This document shows positions 1 through 4,775 of a stretch of 5,349 nt of DNA, piece by piece. The notes below the pieces were generated by a model that was not told the origin of the DNA, made no database searches, and saw nothing but the letters and a program-made list of their open reading frames with translations. The stretch is from Methanobacteriota archaeon (lineage in GTDB: Archaea; Halobacteriota; Bog-38; Methanoflorentales; Methanoflorentaceae): positions 1-5,349 of the forward strand of contig JAJRBK010000063.1 in NCBI GenBank assembly GCA_028679495.1, in the 5' to 3' direction. Within the stretch, counting starts at the first letter, position 1; each line of letters begins with the position of its first letter. A program made the position numbers and the translations under genes.

Positions 1-141
1 CCCCAAATCAATAGTTCTGCAGGGGGTCACAACACGACCATCGAGGAGCCCGACAAGCGCTGCAGCGGGGGTTTCTACGTTCCACGGGATCTGCTCCTGA
101 GGGGTCTTTTGGTAAATCTCGTTGATCTCAATCTGTTTCAT
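1..141 (-). CDS. Class I SAM-dependent methyltransferase, N-terminal fragment (runs off left edge)
   Basis: The first 47 codons of a gene whose remainder lies outside the window. The visible protein begins MKQIEINEIYQ and carries an IPWNVETPAAALVGLL segment followed by PCRTIDLG at the edge. This matches the start of small class I methyltransferases, in which an 'IPWN.E.P...L' helix precedes motif I (hhDLGCGxG, the S-adenosylmethionine-binding loop). Motif I is cut after the glycine of DLG, so the glycine-rich loop itself cannot be checked. The ATG is chosen because an in-frame TGA lies a short way upstream with no other start between. No convincing Shine-Dalgarno precedes it. It is separated from the zinc-ribbon gene by 185 bases, so it probably has its own promoter or leader. 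The substrate cannot be predicted from this fragment. Confidence 0.8.
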   Translation of the reverse strand, partial: MKQIEINEIYQKTPQEQIPWNVETPAAALVGLLDGRVVTPCRTIDLG

Positions 142-326
142 TGACTCAAAAGCATTGGAAAACCAACAGTCCGCTCAACATCTCATTCTAAGCGCGATTT
201 TGAGGATGATTGTTTATTCAGGTTAGCGCTTCTTTCCGGAGTTCGCAAATTACGATTAGCCACGCTTGCTCATTTTCGCAGCATCGCTAAGAGACCTCAA
301 AATGAATCGTTACAGCGCTTTACTGA
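142..326. other. Intergenic spacer with interrupted inverted repeat
   Basis: This 185-base gap lies between the zinc-ribbon gene and the methyltransferase. No credible ORF, tRNA or rRNA is seen in it. It is not featureless: ATTTTGAGG (197-205) is matched by its exact reverse complement CCTCAAAAT (295-303), and GCGCTT-type hexamers flank the arms. The region would be the 5' leader or promoter of the methyltransferase. A TATA element could not be chosen with confidence. Confidence 0.5.
190..320 (-). repeat. Interrupted inverted repeat, possible structured RNA leader
   Basis: On the minus strand the segment opens with AAGCGC, then after 11 bases ATTTTGAGG. It closes about 90 bases later with CCTCAAAAT, one spacer base, and GCGCTT. 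The 9-base arms are perfect and the 6-base outer arms are perfect, with an 11-base bulge on one side only. Inside, TTAGC and GCTAA strings offer further pairing. If transcribed, this could fold into a branched hairpin upstream of the methyltransferase start. No known riboswitch consensus was recognised. A chance occurrence remains possible for arms of this size at this spacing. Confidence 0.3.
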
Positions 327-482
327 CTAATCGTCGGGAAGTTCTTCAAGATCGTTTGATTGGCACGCTGGACACGAAGGGTCTTCGCCCACGGCCTTGA
401 ACTTCTTTCCACACGCGACGCATTGATAGTTCTTAGGCCATACAATCTCCGCATCTCCAAACGGACCGCCTACTGAACACAT
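327..482 (-). CDS. Small zinc-ribbon / rubredoxin-like protein, 51 aa
   Basis: A 51-residue ORF beginning MCSVGGPFGDAEIVW. It carries two CxxC knuckles: Cys21-x-x-Cys24 (YQCVACGKKF) and Cys37-x-x-Cys40 (DPSCPACQSN), 12 residues apart, followed by an acidic tail (EELPDD). Four cysteines in this arrangement fit a zinc ribbon. A rubredoxin-type Fe(Cys)4 site is an alternative, because such small two-knuckle proteins can bind either metal. AAGGAG lies 10 bases upstream of the ATG and supports this start. The stop is TAG. The protein lies downstream of the nitrogenase-like cassette in the same orientation, 216 bases after the 71-residue gene, so shared transcription is possible but unproven. An electron-transfer, metal-delivery or nucleic-acid-binding role cannot be decided from sequence alone. 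Confidence 0.8.
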   Translation of the reverse strand: MCSVGGPFGDAEIVWPKNYQCVACGKKFKAVGEDPSCPACQSNDLEELPDD

Positions 483-698
483 GGCTGATACTCTCCTTGA
501 GTGTGGTCATACACCCATACATAATTGTGTTTGTCTTCCTATCATTTTTACCCTCAACATCCGCGGGTCGGCTCATAACGGGCTCTTGGAGTAAACGGTT
601 TGCTTACACTAAGATGAACACGTTTCACTGCGAGCTCATGTTAAGATGGCCCCCCGTCCGACCGAGTCACGTGTCACGAAGGACTGTTCCGCACCGAT
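483..698. other. Intergenic spacer, no gene recognised
   Basis: A gap of 216 bases between the 71-residue gene and the zinc-ribbon gene. On the minus strand it contains A/T-rich patches (GGTAAAAATGATAGG, then AATTATGTATGG) within about 65 bases of the zinc-ribbon start; either could carry a promoter, but neither is a clean TATA box. A plus-strand frame here opens only at TTG, runs antisense into the 3' end of the 71-residue gene, and is not believed. The string GTCACGTGTCACG (666-678) is a local GTCACG direct repeat containing the CACGTG palindrome. Confidence 0.5.
493..498 (-). promoter_or_regulatory. Shine-Dalgarno of the zinc-ribbon gene
   Basis: AAGGAG on the minus strand, 10 bases before the ATG at 480-482. 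It supports the reality and the start of a gene that is otherwise judged on 51 codons. Confidence 0.55.
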
Positions 699-914
699 TC
701 AGCCAAATTTTGGTGTGAACCGCTTACCGTTATCACCAGGATACGGTTCGGTGTGACGGAAGCGATTTTCCCAAATCTCTAAGGGAATTGAAGGAAAGGC
801 CTGACAAACACGAGGACTAATGTAATTCTTACAACTCACGCACAGCGGGACTCGTTTTGGCTTCACGTTCGGCTCGTGCCTTTGTTTGATAGGTGTTTGT
901 TGCAACTCGGTCAT
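699..914 (-). CDS. Small Cys3/His protein, 71 aa, coupled to the NifH-like gene
   Basis: A 71-residue basic protein with Cys25-x-x-Cys28, Cys37 and a conserved-looking tail: CQAFPSIPLEIWE, His54, then PYPGDNGKRFTP. The pattern C-x-A-F-P-x-x-I-P-x-x-I ... H ... P-x-x-G-D-x-G-x-x-F-x-P is one I recognise from small cysteine-containing bacterial and archaeal proteins of unassigned function, in which a CxxC knuckle, a third cysteine and a histidine may form a metal site. That metal role is an inference. Its ATG overlaps the TGA of the NifH-like gene in an ATGA junction, a strong sign of translational coupling and of operon membership. It could be a small accessory protein of the nitrogenase-like complex, for example a redox or metal partner, but no family function supports a specific claim. 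The reading frame and the coupling are well supported; the function is not known. Confidence 0.75.
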   Translation of the reverse strand: MTELQQTPIKQRHEPNVKPKRVPLCVSCKNYISPRVCQAFPSIPLEIWENRFRHTEPYPGDNGKRFTPKFG

Positions 915-1765
915 ACGGCCTTAACCTTGAGGACATACTTCCGATACAGCTCTTCGAGCTCAGGCAGCTCCTCAACAGGCGTCGGGATCACTTTCACGTC
1001 GTTTTCCAGCATCTTGCGTGCGAGCTCTCTAAAAATCGTCGCCTCATCGGAACGGGGAGCATATTCGACCACGGCACGGCCTTCAAGTTCACATGCTTGA
1101 ATGACCGAACTACGGGGCACGAATTCAACAAAAGCGCTGCCCAACCGCTCAGCAAATGCGGGGACCACCGCTCGCTCCAACGCGTCGTCGCCGTTACTGT
1201 TGCAGATAATCCCTGCCAGCCCGGTGTCCCCCCTACGCGCGAGTCGTTGTACGGCTCGTGCGATGTTATTCGCCGCATAAATACTCATAAATCCCCCTGA
1301 ACAGATGAGGTAGATTTCGCTCGCAAACCCTTCGCGGATGGGCATCGCAAAACCGCCGCATACGACGTCACCGAGCACGTCATAGATGGCGACGTCAATC
1401 TGATAGGTTTCAAAGGCCTTCAGATCTTTAAGGATCTCGAGAGCGGTAAGCACCCCACGCCCCGCACAACCGATACCCGGTTCAGGACCGCCTGCCTCAA
1501 CGCAGTAAATCCCACTGGGCGTCTTAAAGACGGTGTCGTCAAGCGAAATATCGTGCGCGTCTTGTCCGTGTCGGAGTTTATCTCTGTGGATTTCCAAGAC
1601 AGCAGGGATGAGGTGACCCCCCGCCAGAATTCTCGTCGAGTCTCGCTTCGGATCACACCCGACTTGCATGACCTTAACCCCCCGTTCGTTCAGGGCCGCT
1701 GATATGTTCGAAGCGACGGTGCTCTTTCCGATTCCTCCCTTGCCATAGATTGCGATTTGTTTCAT
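911..1765 (-). CDS. NifH-like nitrogenase iron protein (ATP-dependent reductase)
   Basis: A 284-residue P-loop ATPase of the NifH/BchL/CfbC superfamily. The expected role is that a homodimer with one bridging [4Fe-4S] cluster couples ATP hydrolysis to low-potential electron transfer into a D/K-type partner in the cytoplasm. All hallmarks are present: Walker A GKGGIGKST (residues 8-16), CDPKRDST (37-44), cluster ligands Cys100 in GIGCAGRGV and Cys136 in DVLGDVVCGGF, and Arg103, at the position ADP-ribosylated in some nitrogenases. The later YAANNIAR and IICNS segments are also NifH-type. The length is close to that of NifH (about 270-300). The ATG at 1763-1765 is preferred over a start 17 codons upstream because AGGAG sits 6 bases before it and the longer form overlaps the preceding gene. 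It follows the K/N-like gene after 11 bases and overlaps the next gene by 4. Arg42 stands where NifH usually has Ala and BchL/ChlL has His. It is H-type for certain; the partner specificity is inferred from the adjacent genes. Confidence 0.95.
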   Translation of the reverse strand: MKQIAIYGKGGIGKSTVASNISAALNERGVKVMQVGCDPKRDSTRILAGGHLIPAVLEIHRDKLRHGQDAHDISLDDTVFKTPSGIYCVEAGGPEPGIGCAGRGVLTALEILKDLKAFETYQIDVAIYDVLGDVVCGGFAMPIREGFASEIYLICSGGFMSIYAANNIARAVQRLARRGDTGLAGIICNSNGDDALERAVVPAFAERLGSAFVEFVPRSSVIQACELEGRAVVEYAPRSDEATIFRELARKMLENDVKVIPTPVEELPELEELYRKYVLKVKAV

Positions 1766-1770
1766 TGTGA

Positions 1771-1776
1771 TCTCCT
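1771..1776 (-). promoter_or_regulatory. Shine-Dalgarno of the NifH-like gene
   Basis: AGGAGA (minus strand) lies directly after the TAA of the K/N-like gene and about 6 bases before the ATG at 1763-1765. It decides the start of the NifH-like gene in favour of the 284-residue form, whose first residues MKQIAIYGKGGIGKS fit the family N-terminus exactly. Confidence 0.75.
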
Positions 1777-3114
1777 TTACCAATGTGCTGCGTAGCGTCG
1801 TTGCTTTGAACGCCATCTGTCACTCCACTCGTTCTGGATGCACTCGAGCAGATTCAGAATGCCTCGATAGCCGAAGTACTCTCGATTGAGCAAACGAAAG
1901 TGTCGCACCGGTCGCACGACCTCAAAGACGTACGGCACGTCTAACCCCTCACACGCGTGTCGCTCGATCGTGCTCCCGAATACGACCCGCGGACGAACCG
2001 TCTCGAGGCTTCGCCGCGTCGCGTAAACGTCAGTGCCACACACAGTGTGCGGCGTAACGCGCAGGTCGTTCAATTCACGATTTAAGAGACGCTCTGCCTC
2101 CGCACGCACAGAGCGAAGGGCAACGAGCGTTGGCGTCAGTTCCATCTCTTCAGTAGCAAAGCGAACCAATGGGATGCCAACCGTCGCATCGGCGACGATG
2201 GCTGCGGGCGTGCGATAAAAAAAGCGGGCGACAGGCCACCGACGACGACAGGTTTCAGTGACCATCCGCTCGCCGTCTGCGATAAGCCCTTCGGTAACCT
2301 GTTCCACATCAAATCGCTTTCCGAGCGCGGTAAGCCAGCGGCGCGTGTTCGTCAGGCCGACGGGAAGAGGCGTGTCAACGCATAATGGTTCGATTCCGAA
2401 GGTGTCGGCTAGATATGAGACGGCCTTGTACCCAGCGTCGTGGCTTAACTGCAGCACGCATTCAGCGGCGGACGTGTTCGCTAGCTCGCTTAGCGGTGTT
2501 TCGTGCGTGAGCGTCGCCACGACCTTGATGCCGAGCTTGGCGAGAACGTCCTGCACCCACGCTAGATCTGCCATCCACGTCGGATTGGCGTTTGCGTGCG
2601 GCGCTACCAAGCACACCGAATTGGGAATCGTTTTGCGCTCTGTTGCAGCTAGCGTGCGGAGCATCGCCTCGAGAGCGATGTCAATGCCGTCATATTGCGA
2701 CCCGCGAAAGCCTGCACACTCGATGGGGATAATCTTGAAGTCGACTTTTGGCTGCGTCTCCTCGCACACCGCGACGATGTCATCGCCGACAATTTCAGGT
2801 CCACAGGCGCTCAGCACAAACAGCGCGGAGATCTCAAGTTCTTTCGCTTCGAGGATCGTGCGTGCGAGCAGCTCCTCGCCTCCGTGGACGATCTCATCTT
2901 CGCACAACTTCGTGCACAGCGTCGTCGTCTGGGCGTAATCGCAATCCTGCCACGAAAAAGCGCCGTCAACGAGATAGTTGCAGCCCTGTGGGGCGTGCGC
3001 GAGGACTGCACTGCCTCTGACTCCCAATGCCGTTTGGGCGGCTCCGCTTAGAGCGCACCTGACATATGGATCAAGACATGCTTCGGTGGGCGTTAAAGGT
3101 GCCTCCTTATACAC
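1777..3114 (-). CDS. Nitrogenase-like component 1, beta-type subunit (NifK/NifN-like)
   Basis: A 445-residue protein of the nitrogenase component 1 (oxidored_nitro) family, expected to pair with the product of the gene just upstream. Residues are numbered from the proposed GTG start. The three P-cluster-type cysteines are Cys20 (YVRCALSG), Cys45 (APQGCNYLVDG) and Cys104 (SACGPEIVGDD). The middle carries EDEIVHGGEELL (72-83) and IECAGFRGS (131-139). The segment PLPVGLTNTRRWL resembles the P-x-GL-x-x-T stretch of NifK, which is why it is called beta-type. The C-terminus holds HFRLLNREYFGYRG; ungapped counting back from the first Gly of FGYRG puts His405 at the position of cofactor ligand His442 of NifD, while the Cys275 position is Asp226. 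Extra cysteines (13, 58, 67, 71) crowd the cluster region. The start is uncertain: GTG at 3112-3114 gives a 4-base gap, whereas an ATG at 3232-3234 would overlap the upstream gene by 116 bases. The substrate is unknown. Confidence 0.85.
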   Translation of the reverse strand: MYKEAPLTPTEACLDPYVRCALSGAAQTALGVRGSAVLAHAPQGCNYLVDGAFSWQDCDYAQTTTLCTKLCEDEIVHGGEELLARTILEAKELEISALFVLSACGPEIVGDDIVAVCEETQPKVDFKIIPIECAGFRGSQYDGIDIALEAMLRTLAATERKTIPNSVCLVAPHANANPTWMADLAWVQDVLAKLGIKVVATLTHETPLSELANTSAAECVLQLSHDAGYKAVSYLADTFGIEPLCVDTPLPVGLTNTRRWLTALGKRFDVEQVTEGLIADGERMVTETCRRRWPVARFFYRTPAAIVADATVGIPLVRFATEEMELTPTLVALRSVRAEAERLLNRELNDLRVTPHTVCGTDVYATRRSLETVRPRVVFGSTIERHACEGLDVPYVFEVVRPVRHFRLLNREYFGYRGILNLLECIQNEWSDRWRSKQRRYAAHW

Positions 3115-3118
3115 CTCG

Positions 3119-4549
3119 TCAGTTTGTTTCGTTTCCGTAGAGCATCCCTCGAAAGAGCGCTGAGCGGGGCAGACCTTGATTATCAAGGGCGTGCCTGAGC
3201 AACTCAGCGATGTTGTGAATTCCCCGAAAGCCATAGTGGGGTAGGTACATCGGGTTGAGAAGCGTTAGATTCACCACCGGACAGTCTGGATAGCGCGCGG
3301 CGTTACCGAAGAAGATCGGATCATCAAAACCCCTTACGGTAGCCTCGAGCTCGCGCTCCGTCTCGCGCGACGAACGGAAGCTTCCTAAACGAAAGAGACC
3401 TTTGGTAAGAATTACTTCGGGATTCACGCCATTCTCCAGCAGGAACTTGATGCTCGGCATCCGCTCTTTAATCGTGTATGGGTGGACGTTGACAACGACG
3501 GCATGGGCGCCGCATTCTTCGACCATCCGCGCGATAGAAAGGGCCCGTATTGGTCCGGGAAACTCAGATATCTCGATGACGGCAGTTCTGCCGTCGAGCG
3601 TACGCTGCAAATATTCGACGTCGGAGCGAACCTTCTCGGTCTCGTCTCTTATGACGCGTTCCGCAACGTGCCCTAAACCTAACGGGTCTGCGATACCCAT
3701 AATCCATTCTACTGTCGCTGCGAGCCCGTACGGTTGCCCGGTCCTGCTGTACGGAATGCCGAAACGCGCTTCCATCGCATCACCAAGCTTTTGTCCCCAG
3801 TCGTAGCACCACGACGCGTTGAGTTCAACCTCTCGCGCGCGGCGCAGCTCATCAACCGTGCACCCGCCCGCGATCACCGCGTTGATCTTGATACCTACGG
3901 CACGTAGTAATCTTGTAACCTCGTCAAGATCGTCGTGAAATTCGGTCAGAGAAGGACCCATTCGAGCGCCGATGAGGTTGATCGTCCCCTTTCGTGTCGT
4001 TTTCGGGGGCTCCATTAGATCCATAATGAGCTCAAACGCGTCCTCGTAGCCGCTGCGGAAGTCCCCACCAAATCCCTCGCTGCGGAGCGCAAGCACGGGC
4101 GCGCGGACGAGCTTCTCGGCCTCACGTGCAACGCCTTCGACGTCGTCGCCGATGATCCCGGAACAGCAACATGAGAGGATGACGATGAGGTCGGGGTTAT
4201 AGCGCGCGTCTGCTTCCCTCACCGCTTCAAGGAGCTTCCCTTCGCCCCCGTAGATGACATTCGTCTCGTCAAGGGAAGTGCAGGCAGTCGGCTCCAGGGG
4301 GACGCCTCGGAACTCACAGCATTCCCTCGTCCTGACAATGTCAGAGACCCACAACGGGCACCCTGTCGGGCCGTGCACGAGCGGGACGACGTGACGAATG
4401 CCGCTGATAACATAGAACGAGGTGAAGAACTTACACATCGGCGCGTGTGAGGCCTGTAGCTTCGGAACCATCTCACCACGTTCGACCTTGTTGACGAGCT
4501 GCTGCAAGGTCCCGTGAAAAACGATGTCGTCGCTGTTGCAGTTGTTCAT
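3119..4549 (-). CDS. Nitrogenase-like component 1, alpha-type subunit (NifD/NifE-like)
   Basis: A 476-residue oxidored_nitro-family protein, close in length to NifD and NifE, and the probable catalytic or cofactor-holding subunit. P-cluster-type cysteines are Cys39 (APMCKFF), Cys64 (GPTGCPLW) and Cys128 within a Cys127-129 run (SCCCSGIIGDD). NVIYGGEGKL (97-106) and ALRSEGFGGDF (154-164) match the NifD blocks. Cys248 in NASWCYDWGQKL, followed by ARFGIPY, aligns with the Cys275 block of NifD that anchors FeMo-co. The C-terminal LPHYGFRG block (436-443) aligns with PYHGFDG of NifD, but the residue at His442 is Leu430. In the EGF block, Gln191 and His195 of NifD correspond to Arg165 and Glu169. 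Keeping the Cys without the His recalls NifE more than NifD. It is first in the cassette, and the next gene follows closely. The ATG has no clear Shine-Dalgarno, and a second Met at residue 27 is an alternative. Family membership is certain; a role in N2 reduction is unlikely. Confidence 0.9.
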   Translation of the reverse strand: MNNCNSDDIVFHGTLQQLVNKVERGEMVPKLQASHAPMCKFFTSFYVISGIRHVVPLVHGPTGCPLWVSDIVRTRECCEFRGVPLEPTACTSLDETNVIYGGEGKLLEAVREADARYNPDLIVILSCCCSGIIGDDVEGVAREAEKLVRAPVLALRSEGFGGDFRSGYEDAFELIMDLMEPPKTTRKGTINLIGARMGPSLTEFHDDLDEVTRLLRAVGIKINAVIAGGCTVDELRRAREVELNASWCYDWGQKLGDAMEARFGIPYSRTGQPYGLAATVEWIMGIADPLGLGHVAERVIRDETEKVRSDVEYLQRTLDGRTAVIEISEFPGPIRALSIARMVEECGAHAVVVNVHPYTIKERMPSIKFLLENGVNPEVILTKGLFRLGSFRSSRETERELEATVRGFDDPIFFGNAARYPDCPVVNLTLLNPMYLPHYGFRGIHNIAELLRHALDNQGLPRSALFRGMLYGNETN

Positions 4550-4592
4550 GTATGTGAAATTCTTTTACGTGCTTGAGCGAGGGTTCGGTGGG

Positions 4593-4604
4593 CAAACGCG
4601 TTTG
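4593..4604. promoter_or_regulatory. Perfect 12-base palindrome, candidate operator
   Basis: CAAACGCGTTTG is a perfect palindrome immediately downstream of the TATA-like element and upstream of the predicted transcription start, a position where archaeal repressors commonly bind. It is not the GGAA-N6-TTCC operator of NrpR, the nitrogen repressor of methanogens. A palindrome of this length is expected about once by chance in a window of this size, so its location carries most of the weight. Confidence 0.35.
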
Positions 4605-4620
4605 GAATTAAATTTTGAAG
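4605..4620 (-). promoter_or_regulatory. Candidate BRE/TATA-type promoter of the cassette
   Basis: The minus-strand string TTCAAAATTTAATTC reads as a purine-containing BRE-like CAAAA followed by a TATA-like ATTTAATT (4606-4613). It lies about 60 bases upstream of the ATG. Using the usual archaeal spacing of about 25 bases, initiation would fall near 4580-4585, giving a leader of roughly 30-35 bases. No convincing bacterial -35/-10 pair was found at this place. Assignment rests on consensus matching only. Confidence 0.4.
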
Positions 4621-4775
4621 TTCTAGTAATAATCTGTGTTCAAAAGTGATAAAGGTTGGCCGATCACGTTCGCTCTCGCCCTTTGAGCATTGCGTTCAGG
4701 TCGCTTCATAGCACTGTCATATACACATTTGACTGGAAAATCCGTGAATGAAACACGTAATCGTGTCTAACTCAA

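Larger units (their letters stand above)
4550..4775. other. Intergenic region upstream of the nitrogenase-like cassette
   Basis: A gap of 226 bases between the ABC-2 permease stop and the first cassette gene. It is A/T-rich near the cassette and contains no credible ORF. It holds a TATA-like element and a palindrome, listed separately. Near the permease stop is a short inverted repeat, ACACG (4753-4757), loop TAAT, CGTGT (4762-4766), a possible weak 3' hairpin of the permease transcript. It has no long T-run, so a terminator is not claimed. Confidence 0.5.

Noticed and set aside
497..718. Plus-strand 73-codon open frame with a hydrophobic N-terminus resembling a signal peptide
   Set aside because: It starts only at TTG without a ribosome site, runs into the 3' end of the 71-residue gene, shows no motif, and all other genes face the other way.
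893..1300. Plus-strand 135-codon open frame
   Set aside because: It is antisense to the NifH-like gene, whose motifs are unmistakable.
1766..1816. N-terminal extension of 17 residues on the NifH-like protein
   Set aside because: It overlaps the K/N-like gene, while the downstream ATG has a good Shine-Dalgarno and gives the standard family N-terminus.
2258..2938. Plus-strand 226-codon open frame
   Set aside because: It lies entirely antisense to the K/N-like gene, is rich in Ser, Ala and Thr without any motif, and is explained by the codon bias of the real gene.
3402..3806. Plus-strand 134-codon open frame
   Set aside because: It is antisense to the well-supported D/E-like gene and has no recognisable domain.
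911..4549. A nitrogen-fixing nif operon
   Set aside because: The gene order differs, key NifD residues are missing, and no nifB, nifE/N pair or nifI genes are present in the window.
911..4549. CfbCD for coenzyme F430 synthesis
   Set aside because: CfbCD has one D-type subunit, whereas this cassette has two different component 1-type subunits.
4753..4766. Hairpin terminator after the ABC-2 permease
   Set aside because: The stem is only 5 bases and no T-run follows, so it was mentioned within the spacer but not called.
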